Shown: positions 40,347 to 53,400 of the stretch, piece after piece
How the letters are laid out: each line of letters starts with the position of its first letter
How positions within the stretch are numbered: position 1 is the first letter of the stretch
NCBI GenBank assembly: GCA_907164885.2
Contig: OU015490.1
Coordinates: 204,357,661-204,421,660 of the forward strand
DNA length: 64,000 nt
Reading direction: 5' to 3'
Source: Dolomedes plantarius
Taxonomy: Eukaryota; Arthropoda; Arachnida; Araneae; Dolomedidae
Made by a program: the position numbers and the translations under genes
Notes under the pieces: model-generated
Databases searched by the model: none
What the model was told of the DNA's origin: nothing
Seen by the model: the letters and a program-made list of their open reading frames with translations, nothing else

Positions 40347-43300
40347 ATGAATTATAGACAAAATAATGTAGAAGAAAATATTCAAATTAAATACAACGGT
40401 CAATGAATGCAATTAATTTGTATGTTTAATATCCATAAAACATACTATTTTGAATTTGGTTAAATTTTATATTTTACCATATTTTAATATTTTTTTTGTC
40501 AATTTATTTTGTTATGCACGTGATGCAAAATTAATTTAAACTATCACAAAAAGAAAAGAAATCTTGTGATCAGCATTTAATAATTAAATTCTAAAAATGA
40601 ATCGTTAAAAATTCACCAAAAATCAGAAAATGAAGGTAAAGATTCAAAAAAGATTTCATTTTAAAGGAATTTTTATGATCTTTCTCGTGATATAAATTTT
40701 AAAACCCTCAAATTATTATTTTAAATGCAAACTTTAAAAAATGCTACAAAAACAGCTTAAAAATTTAATTAAAAAAAATTTAAGAATTTTTCAGAAATCT
40801 TTCCACACCATAAGAAGACCCCTACACCATAAGAAGAATCGCCATGCAAAATTTCAGCCCTTTAGGTCCAGCGGTTTGGTCTGTGCATTATCTGTCTGTC
40901 ACTCAGTTATGGCACTCTTTTATGTATATAGATGTGTATTCCAATATGACGGCATAGAGCATTCCCAATGGGGTCCCTTTGTTTCGCTATGACTCCTATA
41001 CACGACTGCGAGAAGTTATCACATTGACACCAGGCCACATTTAGATCTTAATTAACTCAATATTGAGACCACTGAGCGACTTGTAACTTTATAGTAGTCC
41101 TAGCACAGATCCTCCGGTTATGGTGTATTTAAGTTGCAGCTGTCCCTTATGAATATAATCCTTCCCTATCATAAAACTTCAATCACAGAATATGGACTTA
41201 ATAGTTTATGGAATAGCAGTTTAAATTTGTTCTTTGTACTTTTATTATTCAGTTATTAAAGATGCATTGCTAAGATGTGTGCATGTATATGTTTGCATCT
41301 GAGAAATAAAATGCTTATTAATCAATACAAAAAGTAAAAGCTTTCTGCCATAACACAATAGCTTTTCTCATATGTATTAAAAAAATTGAAATAAATTTTT
41401 TATATATTTACTTTCTTTCCATTATACCTTAAAAGTAATATCTATTTTCCTAGAAGGAACTCAAAGAAATTTCTACATTCCTAGTTTGGATTTTCTCTGA
41501 TATTGAGATTAAATAGAAGTTTTGTTTTAAATTTTGATGAATTTATACATCTGAATACTAAATAAGTTGATGCTGCTAATCAGTTTTTTTCCCTTAGATT
41601 TATATTTATTGCCCTGAAAAGTATTATACTCTACTCATTTGTAAATAAATATTAGGCAATAAAATTTATTTTATAATTGTATAATTCTACACATATCAAA
41701 TTTTCCTGAAGTAATTAACTAATTTTCAAGTTCTCTAGATTTTGCAGAAAAATAGCTTGAAACAATTATTTTTCTCACTTAAAAGTTTTTTGTTTTTGTG
41801 TGGGTGTAATTCAACATGTAAATATCTAAAAAAGAATTGGTAATAATGGTGTAGGCAAAAATGTAAAGACTGTCCTTCAAAGTGCAGCTTTCTGAATTTT
41901 GAACTAAATAACAAGACTTCCAGTTTTCAAAACATGTGAAAAGGAAAAAGAAAAATGCCAAAAGCTCCAGAGTAATTTGTAAATGGAAGTTATTAGCTTT
42001 CTGACACTAAGCAGTCATAGAAGTACCTGCATGTGGTGTAATTGGTGACTAGGCAGATCTCAGGTATAATAGTGACATTACAGTGAAAACACGAGGAAAA
42101 GGCTTCATGATGGCACAGAGATGGAGCGGTAGATATTCGGACAATACTGTGACTGTGATCAGTGTGACTTACTACATTGTCACTTCAATGGTGGCAAGAT
42201 TGACTGAGGAGATATGTTAGCAATACTTATTCTTTCTCAAATTTTTAAGGCTTTAATCTTTCTTCCCTCACTTTCTATTTTAAATCTTGTTATTGGCCTT
42301 AATGTGGTAAGCTCCTCCATCTAAAGACCAGAACTAAATAAGTCATTAGCATATGGTTTTAATTTTGTTTTATAATTTTTTTTCACATGCAATAATTTAA
42401 ATTATTTACAAATAAGTTTTATTCCGTATTACTGAGACTTTTAAGTTGTTAGATGGATGATAATTGTAATGTTACTTTTGACTGTTTTAACTGTAACTCA
42501 TTAACTTTTATAAAATATTGTATTGTTGTATAGAAATTGTAATATTGAAATACAGACATTTTTAAACCATGGTTTTTTGAGATATTAAATATTTAATAAT
42601 CTAGGAGAAAGGGAATTTACTTCTAAGCTTCTTTAATGATATGAAATTAATATTTTAAAGTAATTTTATTATTAAACTAATAACAGAATTAAGCATTTGC
42701 CTTAGAAATAAAATAGGTGATAGATAACTGAAATTCAGTTTAAGAAATTCTTATTTGTTTAAATAGGTAAACTGTAGTTTTTAAGTCTAATAGTTATGAA
42801 CTGAATGGGTTTATTCATAATTCTTCCTTGTTTGTTTTCTACTACAGCTAATAGACCAAAAACCAGTGTTCCTCTAGGATTTTTGTAACATCTGTGCATA
42901 TAATCATCTTTTTCTTCTTGTGCTCTTAAATAGTAACTGATCCTTGCAGTTAATATGTTTGTGTATGCTGAACATTAGAATATGATCTGAGCCATGCTAA
43001 CACCTTAGCTTCTGTTATTTCCCCAAAAAGCTGCTTGGTACTCTTGAATTATTTTGTCATAAGATCATTGTTTTAAACCTCATTTTAAAGTGCATTTTTT
43101 CAACACTAAAAAGCAGTAAATAGCTTTCATTTTTAGGTGTGAAATAATACCTACTTTGTCATTTAGTCTTTCAATCAAAAACGGCATTATCTGCTTTGAG
43201 TCTCATTATAGATAACTCTTGTGTCCATATGATTTATTGAGCAAATCACAATAAGGGGTTAAACTTTTTGTTACTGCTGTCCTTTTCTAGCTTACTTTTG

Positions 43301-46300
43301 TTGTGTAGGATTGTGCATTTGTTTGTGAAAAGTGTCCTGGGGGACATTCCTTTCTGTAAAAAAAAAGTACTTCATCCCGGAAACTAATTCTGTTTTGAAT
43401 GGATTTTGGTAAAAGTATGTTACTTGACAATTTTCCCTATGTTTTGTATTTTAGTGGCAAGTATTTTCTGTTAAGGTTCTGAAATTCTGTAAGTTTTACT
43501 GAATTTTCTATTAAGATTAATGTCAGTTTGTGAGTTCCTGATAAATTGCAGCTAACTGAAGCATAGAATAAAAAGCTAGATAGGGAGAATAGGACCATAT
43601 TGTGATAGAAGAAAAAGTGAAGTTTGAGAAAATATCTGGCTGCTGTAGAAAAATTCCATGAATTTTCTACTATATGCAATCTAAGTATTTCTGTACCCCT
43701 TGCTAATTGTTGCCAATTTCAGAAAATGAAAGACGGTGTGGTAAGTTGTAGAATATGTATTTGTAAGTTTTATGTTAGGCTTGCAAATTTGAAGAAGAAT
43801 GATCTCGTATGCTTGAATTTCAGTTGAATAACATCTGAGCTTTAATAGCTTGAAAAATACATCATTCCAAAGGATTTCTTGAAATCGGTGAGGATATGTT
43901 TTTGTTAATATTCCCAGAGGGTACTATATAATTGGAATCTTATCCAAACCTATGATCTTAAATGTTGTAGTTTAAAAATGTGCACTGCATTTTTTATTTG
44001 AATTATCTATTTTGTTGTGATGCTGATTAATTGAATGATTGGGAAAGGCCTACAAAAATAATAAAATATTCACAGCTTTGTAGAACTTTTTTAGAGAAGC
44101 TAATTTCTACAACAGACGCATAATATGTATAATTTTTTTTTTAACTTAGTGGTTACATGCTGTGTTTGGTGTTTCCTGTGAACTGCCAGTTTACTTCACT
44201 ATGAGATTCATCTAGTCTACCACTGCATTTGAAAATGTGCTATCTAGCTTTGTGTTATATGTAATTTTTATTCAATTGCAGGTAAAGTTATTGGGAAAAA
44301 TGGTCGAATAATTCAAGAAATTGTCGACAAATCTGGTGTTGTCCGAGTAAAAATTGAAGGTGATAATGAAAATCAGTCCCCAAGGGAAGAGGTAATTATT
44401 TTTGAATGAATTATATGAATAATGTAAACTGTATATTATTGCAGTGCTTGCATTATGGTCAATTTTTGTTTGCAATAATTTATGTTTAATTAAGTCTTTT
44501 TGGGGGATGAGGGGTCAGATTTAACTTAATTTTTAATTGAAAAAATGGCAAGTAAAAGAAATGATGCATATTGAGTATTTTGCATAATGCCTATCATCCC
44601 TAAAGCTCTGTGTTGTTAAATTTTTGTTTATCTGATTTTATTTTCCAGCTCTGTAAAGAATTTTTCCCATTTGTTTCTTTTTCTATTTGTTTGAAATTTG
44701 TTGTGCTTTTTATTTCATTTTCCCTAATTTTATGCTACCTGAATCCTTTTCATTCTATTTTTTCTCTCATACTTTTTCTACTAACTCTTAGTAATAATTT
44801 GCCTATGTTTAAAAAAATGTTTACGGTAATATAAAAAGTGAAATGAAATGATTATTTTTTAAAGTAAACACAGATGTTTAACATTCTTAATGATGTAGTA
44901 AAACCTAAGATAATTTAATTTTTTTTTTCTCTTCAAGGAAAATATTACCTTTCTGTTCATAAAGATTTACCTTAGAAGTGCAATTATGAATACATATTGA
45001 TGTAGTTAAATTTAAGATAATTTAACTCTTTCTCTTATGGTGACAAATATTACCATTCTGTTCATAAAAGATTTGCCTTAGGAATGAAATTATGAATACA
45101 TGTAATCATACCAGCTGTTGCTATTGAAGCAATGTTAATGGAACATTATGGAATACCAGATAAATGTTTTAGATTTCCAATTTCCCTCCATTGATCCCAA
45201 TTGCCTTAGTTTACTGAAAGGGAAATGTAGGTATTGTGTGTGTGTGATAAAGTTGTATTAACTAATCTGATTGAGCTTTAGTGTTAAATTTTTTACTTTA
45301 TAGTGTCTAATGTTCAGTATTGTAGGATGTTATGGTTGTGTTCAGAAAAAAGTTCAGTATTGGAGCTTTTTAGCTTGTTTTTCATTCCAGGTAATAGAAA
45401 AAAAAACAAGCTTAAATACTATCAAGTATGACTTAACTGTTGTAATTAGTTTAGCTCAGATTTTGTAGTAATGATTTTTCTAATTACTGGGAGATAATCT
45501 GTGTCTGCATATATGTTGTAATAATAAGGAAAAGGTGAAAAAACATTTAAATTCAGCAGAGATGTTGCTCCACTCCTTAAGTTGCAATAGCAGGATATCA
45601 GAATCCTGTGGCCACCACTTTGAATTATTACTAACCTGGAATGTTTATTTCTTGCCTCTTTAGAACCATGTTGTGTAAAAAGAAAAGCTAAATGAAACAG
45701 GTTCTTAACTAAACAAATTATTAGCTTTCACTGTTAACAAGAAGTTGTCATCCATTTGGAATATTTTAGCCACTAAAATAAGAAATTCTTTTTGAAAGAA
45801 GAAAATTTCTTTAAAATCCTGTGTGCCATGCTTAATGTAAATGTGTTTGACTGAAATAATGCATTTCTGAGTATATCAATATCTAAGAGTTTCTGTCATA
45901 AATGCCTCTCTGGCATATATGCTGTAGATCAGGGGTGGGCAGACTTTTTCAGGGTACAGGCTACTTCTAATTTTTTCAAGGTGTTGCGGTCCACCCAGTG
46001 GTGTAGGTGTGGTGAGCTTTAAAAAAAAAAAAGTCTACAATATTTATTATAACTTAATAATAAATACGGAATATATACTTACCTACATAAATACAATAAA
46101 AAAACTTACTCTTTTATAACCACGTTTAAAGCAAAACACAAGATACAAACATATGTCCATAAATGTTTCTTTTAGTATACGCGTCTTAGGTCTTAGTAAA
46201 GGTGGTCACCAGAAAATGTCTTGGTGGTCCACTGGTCGATCGCGATTGACTTAATGCCCACCCCTGCTGTAGATGCTTAAATTGTACGCTTTGTAGATGA

Positions 46301-47368
46301 ATACTGCCAACAAAGAAGTATGTTGCTTCTACTTACTGCATCAAGAGGTAGCCCTATTGCAGCAAAAAATATATTATTAATCTGTCCATGATTATTTTCA
46401 AATTCCCATTAGTTAATTTCTATTACACAATATTAAAGAAATGCAGAAACTAAACCATATATTTCCTGTATCATTTATTTTAAATTAATTTTAAATTGTA
46501 ATTGAAATATTGTTCAATCAAATTAGTTGAATTAAAAATGTGTTATAGTTCATTTTGACATCAGAAGCATTTATTAGGTCTTGGTAATCTGAGTCAGTTG
46601 TATTTATAATTATAAAGCCATCTTCCAATGAGGTTTTTCATTAAACACGATTTAAAATAAATTCTGTGATCAGTGAGATATGTGAAGTCCATATGAAAAT
46701 GTTTCTGTTGTTAATTTAGTTGATTTTATCTGAATATTAGCCACTACTAGCTGCCTAAACCTTATGTAGGCCTTAAATGTTTAGTTTCAAGATTTTAGTA
46801 AGAATCCTGGGTTTAGAATGTAAGAAATTGCTTTAAAATTTGCTGTTAAAAATTGGCAAAATATTTAAAAAAATATTTAATTTTTGGTGTTATATGGTTT
46901 TATTGGAGAATAATATGGGAATAATAACACAATTTGTTGATTTTCTTACTTTCTAATCAAAATATTGTTTATTATACTTGTATTATGTGTGAAATTTTTT
47001 AAATGTTTACAGTCAATATGTTGTCGTCTTTAGTTGTATCAATAAATATGTATTGTGTTTAGCATTTCAACAAATTATAAAAAAATGAATATGTTTTATG
47101 AAAGTGTATCATGCAATGAATCTATTTCTGAAAAAAAATAGTCTGTATAGTCCATTAAACTGAAACATTAGAATAATTAGTTTTGGCAGTTATTCTATTT
47201 CCAATGGCATTATACTTAAATACATACAAATTAGTCATGCACAATAACTCAACAATACAATTGTTCAAGTGTGATATAATGTTCCTTTGATTATGGGAGG
47301 GGAAGGCTATTTCTCTTTATCACAAAATTTGGATGTAGAGCACCAAATTTTTACATGAAAAAGTTTTT

Positions 47369-47429
<61 letters not shown>

Positions 47430-50400
47430 CCACACCGGGTGCATCATAAATTCGTGCAAAGTTAAAAAATTCGTAATAAAAGAAGTAATACTCGGAAAAT
47501 TTTTCTGTTTGTGCCAATAGGATCAGAGGGACATTGGGTTTTTTTCCATGTAAAAGTTTCCAAAAGTAACCGAAAGTGGGCATTCACACGTCATACTGAG
47601 GCATTTTACTCAAATCAGGCAAACACAAACAGAAAATCAAACATCACAATATCATGAGACTGTGTATTTATTTTAAAGTAACAGATGTTCAACATTACCA
47701 CCAGCACAAGGTAACAGGTAAGTGAAGCACGTCACTACGCCCATTACAGCAGAGTGTATAATGTTGCCATCGATGGCATCAAATGTCTGTCGAATGGCAT
47801 TTTTCAGTTCCACCAAAGTGGTTGGGGAACCCCGGTACACACGAGACTTTAAGTATCCCCACAACCAAAAATCTACCGGGGTCTAGTGTGGTGATTGTGA
47901 GGGCCACTGAACCTTACAACCGTGGCTTATCACTTGGTCTTTAGTGAAAGATTCCAACAGGAACTGGATTTTATACGGAATAAAGATTCAACATTCCGTG
48001 CGATGAATCAACGGTTCCTGAATCTCCGTTCTTCTCCCATCTTCATGAGCACTGCTACTCCCTGTTGATGTTTCAGCTGCCAAATCTTCCATGACACTTT
48101 GTACAACGTGGATATGGTCTGAACTCAAGGATGGTCTGCCCCTTCGTGGACAATCTACCAAACTCCCCGTTTCCTCAAAATGTCATACTAAATTCAGTAT
48201 CCCAATTCAATGAAGTAGGGCTTTTTGTGCCATCAGTCCTTTCTCCGTGTGAAACTTTCACAATGCAACAGTTGAGGATTCACCATTCTTGTAGAAAAGG
48301 CTAACCATCAATGCTCTCGGATGTGGTGCTCGATCTGAAAGCATACTGCGGGCTTCGAATGATAGATCCATTTCCAGCCAGGTGTTTTATTGATAGCCTG
48401 GTTAGCTTAAAACATCTCAGTATGATGTGTGAGCACCCTCTTTCAGTTACTTTTGGAAACTCTGGATTTTTTTTTCCATGTAAAAAAGAATCCAATGTCC
48501 CTCTGATCCTATTGGCCCAAACAGAACATTTTTCTGAGCATTATTTCTTTTATTATGAACTTTTGAACTTTGCATGAATTTATGACTCACCCGGTTTATT
48601 TATCAAAAGCATTTATACATGCATGATATTCTTAAAAATTTGCTAACATTCTAACCTAGTTGTGTTTTAGATGTCATTTGTAATCTTATCTTTTTGAATA
48701 TTTTTTCAAATCAATGTGTATGCAAAGCTGAGTAATGAAGTATTATTAATATATTGCTAATTTGATTGTGATTGCATGAGAACAAGCCTTAATCTCTATT
48801 GACTAAGAGTATAGATATATGCCATATTTCATAGAAATTGAGCATGTATTCATTGTTTTTTTTATGAAGAAAATGTTTTTTTATGAACCTCTAAGTAATT
48901 AATCATTTTATGGTGCATAAATTTGCAGTATGGTATGGTATCAGTATCTTTTAGTTTCTATTATTTATCCAGATAGTTTGGTAGTCATTTTGTTGGTCCA
49001 TTTTAAAATGTTGACAGTTGGCGACAAGTTTTGTGTTATAACTGAAACCTCATTGATATTTCTGTGTTAAAAAGCTTTGTTTCATATAATTCGTAAAAGT
49101 ACAAGTATTGATAAACATTGGGGAATTTTATTTAATCACTTACACATTAGATTAGTAAGGTTTTTATGTTTTTCTTTATTATTATTTAGTCATAAACTCA
49201 TCAGTTGTCATTAGGTTCCTGGTTTTGGCCATAAACAATTATTTAAATATTAACCCTTTGCACTCTGCAGGCTCTGTCTGCTATGGTTACACTCATAATA
49301 TATTTTCTAACTCCATTGTCTACTATAGGGATGTTTTAATATATTCCATAATTCCATTGGCACAGCTTGGGGGGCGTGTTACATTTCAATGGTAATGATA
49401 AAAGCTGAAAAGAGGGATTGTGTTGTATGTTCTAAGAGAAATGAAAAGGGTGGGAGGCATCAAAGGAGTGATTACTGCAGTACTTGTCCAAATAAGCCAA
49501 GAATGTACATGGGAGATTGTTTCCAGATGTACATACTATGAAGAATTTCAAAATGTAAAATTCATGTTTTATTTTCATTAGAATAAAGCATATTTACTGA
49601 AGAAACAAAAATAAACATTCACTTGTAACTCTTTCCTTTTCAAAACAGTTGGAAAAGAAAAGCTTCTCTGTATTAGTGTGCTGGAGTTGCTGATCAATAT
49701 CAAAAAATGTTCGGAGTGCAAAGGGTGAAAGGTACTCTGGATAAAGTACATAATTTATTAAATGAGGTGTTCTTTGCTCAGTTTTTTGTGCTTTTATATT
49801 TTTAAATTAATTAAAACTATTTCAGACTTTACTTTGCTCTTTTAAGCCTGGGATCTTGATTAATTTTTCTGTTCTTCCTTCTATGCTTTTGCAGAACCTT
49901 TTCTTTTTTCTTTACTCTCTTCTCTTTATTTTGGTGCTGGCTTATGCAAATTATTTATTACAACCTTTGATGTTTTTCTTATTTTATGAAAAATGATGTT
50001 CAGCATAAAATCCTATGATTTAAAACTTTCTGAAATAAAGTTTTTAGTTTTCCCCCTCCTTTTTTTTCATGTATTTCCTAAGTGATTTATGCTGAAAATT
50101 AAGTATTCTGTATTCATTTTTACAAAATGGTTTGAAGGATAATACTCTGTGCCTTCTATCAAATCTTAAATTTAAATGCACTTCAAGTTTCATTGTAGTG
50201 ATGTATCAGGCTCTCTTTTTCTTTAATTTTCCCCTGCTTGTTTCACATGAGTGTGTAGGGTTTTGATAAAACTTTTTATGTTTCATGGAATTAAATAATT
50301 TTCTATGCATTAAATCCAGTTATTAAGTCTAAATTGCTTCTTTTTTTTTAATGATTGATTTTTCATGTATCAAGATCAAGAGATTTAAGAAAATAGTAGT

Positions 50401-53400
50401 CAGTAATTGGCACAATTTTTTTTAAATTGAATGCTCTTACTGGTGAATGACCAGAAAACTTTTGAATTACAAAATGAATACTTCTAAAATTTTCTAGAGA
50501 TTAATATTTTGGCAAACATCTAATATAAATATAAGTTTAAAAGTTTGTTTTTCGTTAACTTTATGAGATATTTCATTTTACTATTAGTTACGATTATCAG
50601 ATTGGAGGACAACAAATCATCCAGTTCTGTAAGTTAAGGCTTTAAAGAAGCTTCCATATTTAAGATTGAATCATCAATACTCATATTATGATTACCACTT
50701 TTGAAAATTTTTTATAATATCAATATTTGACTAAATTTACCACCCTTGCAGTTATATGGGAAGATAGGTGTTATAGGAAAAGGCATATTTTTTAGGAATA
50801 TTATTCAGAAAATAAAGAAGCATCTCTTTTGTTGAAATATTAACTAAGCCTGTTAATTTTTCTTCTCCTTTGACCCCCCCCCCCCCAAAAAAAAAAAAAA
50901 ATAAAAAAAAAAATAAAAATAAAAATAAATAAATAAATAAAAATGAAAATAATAATAATAATAATTCTCCTGACCATAGGTTAATATATTTAAACTTCAA
51001 ACAATATGGGAGTTACTATATACACTCTATATGACTGTCATATATTCTTTAAAGTAATGATAATGACAGATTTCTTGATTCATCAGCATTTGCATGAAAA
51101 TTAACAAAATTCTGCCAATGAAAGCTCATAAATTTCTGTGTTAACTTCATATTGCAGAAAATAAGTTTTTCTATTTTTCAAATCATATGGAAGGTTGCCA
51201 TGCTGTACTGCATATGACTAGTTTATAAAATTGAGTCAAATATAGGATCCATTTTAGCATTCTTTTAAGGCTCACCTTTGACTTTCAGCATCTAATTTTG
51301 TGTAAACTTTAAAATAGTGTTGAGTGATCTAATTTCACCCATTTAGCAAGATTAAAAAAACGTGACTGATGTAAAAAGAAGAAAGCAAAAGTTTATTCTA
51401 GTTCCATATATTTTTTGCTCTAATACTGTAAATTTGAAGCAATTAGACTTAGTGCAATAAGAATCATGGGCAATTTAAGATGACCTTTAAAAATGTTCGA
51501 TAACTCCCTTCCTAAAAGTAATAAAATTTTTGTTCTCTCTGTATTAGGTATTTTGTTCTGTAATTTAAATTTTTCTTGTTTGAGTGAGTCCCATTTAAAA
51601 TTGAAATCAGTTGGGGTAGCAATAACTATCAAAACTGAACCAATGTAACAATATTTCCCCCTGTGTTATACAGGAGGGACGAGGGACGAGGACAGGTAAA
51701 GGATCATTGGATATGCAAGTTCATAGGAAATCGACTCCACATTCCAGCATGACTGACAGAACTTCTGGCCATTTGGTGGAAGGCACTGTTACAGAAAGAA
51801 CATTCAGTGTAAGTGTGGTGGGTTTATACAATGATCTCTTATTTCAAATCAGGATCCTGGGTTTTCTCCAGACTGATAGAGTAGGACATTTGTTTTGAAG
51901 GTAAATGCAAAGAGTAATATAATATCTAGGGATGTTGTGTATATATAAAAAAATGTGCTGATATTGGAGTTGTTAGAACTTACATTAATTCATTAATGTG
52001 GCTAAAATGATAAGGGAAAGGATTCACATTGAGAAAATACTAGAAATAAGTGAACTAAAATTAAAAAATTAAAAAAAAACAAAACTAATTATTGAAATAT
52101 TTATATTAGTACCTAAATTTCTGCATAGTTCAAAAATGTAAATGAAGCTTGATCGTGCTTCTTTGCTTAAAGCTACTGACCTGCAAGACTTTTAAATCCT
52201 CCTTTAAAGTCTTGAATCTCTTATGAGTTTTATATATTCATTATACTTTGCTCACATGGTTTACTTATGTAATCAACAGACTTTGTGTAATAATGGTTGA
52301 AAAAAAATTATGTAACTGTGTGGCAATAATTTTTTTTTCCTAGTGATGTATAGCGTAAAATGTACCAAAATTTTATTGTATTTCTTTTGATACTTAACTA
52401 AATTTAAAAAAAAAAAAATGTTGAAGTTCTACTCCACCGCTAAAAAATTTTGTCAAGTTAATTAAAGCATGGAGAAAGGTTAAACTAAAATTCACTGTAT
52501 TTATTAGTGTTATTGTTTGGCTCAATTATAATAGGCTTTGTGACCATGTACATTATATATTAGTTGATATTTAGCTGCGTAATACTTGAGTGTTTCATAT
52601 CTATGAATCAAATATCTTTTTGATAGTGTCTTTATAAACTTTTATAAATTAAATTTTTAGATAATTGTGCCCTGTTCAATTTTTACAATAATTATGATTG
52701 GACATTTTGATGAAGATAATTTATGCATTTATTTGCTCATAAAAAATTATGACAACAGCATTGTATAACTTGACTTAAAGTTTTTCATTTTTTTCTTTTC
52801 ACATGAGTGAAAATGCCATGCCATTTTATTATTTGAAAAGCTATAATTTTACGTGTTATGAATAGGCATTTGATAAGGTGTAGAAAGTAAAAAACTAAAA
52901 ATATCTGTTCAGAATCTTAGATTTTTAAAATCTACATCAGTGAATATATTTAATGTAAAGCTACCCTGTTAATCGCATGCCATGAGTGTTAAAGTAAAGA
53001 CCATCCCTAGTTATACCTCTTTAAATCTACCTTCACTTCAAAAAGTAACCTCGTCTGTCTGAGTAGTTTTCATTTCTTATTGTTTCTTTGTGTTGGTTTC
53101 CATTTTTGTTTCTTTCTTTATTGGTCTTTTTATTTCTTTATTTTTAAATTTTATTTATTGTGAGGAATTTTGAGTTTTGGTATTTATGCTTGCAGTCATC
53201 TCCAAACTGTCATTTTGTTGGAGAAATTTGTTGTTATAATAATTATACTAATTTCATGCATGAGATGAAAGCTTCAGAATGTATTTTGTTTTGATATTTA
53301 ATGTATTTAATGTTGTTCACATTCTAATGTTTAATTGAAACCACTTATTTAAAGTTTTTGTTATAATAACTTGAACATTTTGAAATTAAATATTGTTTCT

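Larger units (their letters stand above)
31905..44281 (+). other. Fmr1 intron 9 (12.4 kb, splits KH2)
   Basis: GT..AG intron of 12,377 bp, the longest here. Contents: nested inverted-repeat elements 31968-36120; a minisatellite 39608-39729; a duplicated block around microsatellites 40199-40415; a possible transposon peptide at 38918-39193. 36121-38300 and 41000-44280 are AT-rich, and I see nothing assignable there. Confidence 0.8.
44392..51673 (+). other. Fmr1 intron 10
   Basis: 7282 bp, GT..AG. Holds the hAT MITE 45930-46266, the long-TIR element 47435-48594 beside a 55-bp TA tract, the piggyBac-like MITE 49254-49725 and a C/A-rich tract 50874-50951. 44400-45900 and 46300-47360 are AT-rich with nothing assignable. 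Confidence 0.8.

Noticed and set aside
42000..42200. GC-richer patch considered as a tRNA or other RNA gene
   Set aside because: No cloverleaf pairing or A/B boxes in the right order; left unassigned.
51707..51898. Reading frame starting at an internal ATG as its own gene
   Set aside because: Overlaps exon 11; acceptor at 51674, donor at 51809 and phase fit explain it better, and the tail is intron.
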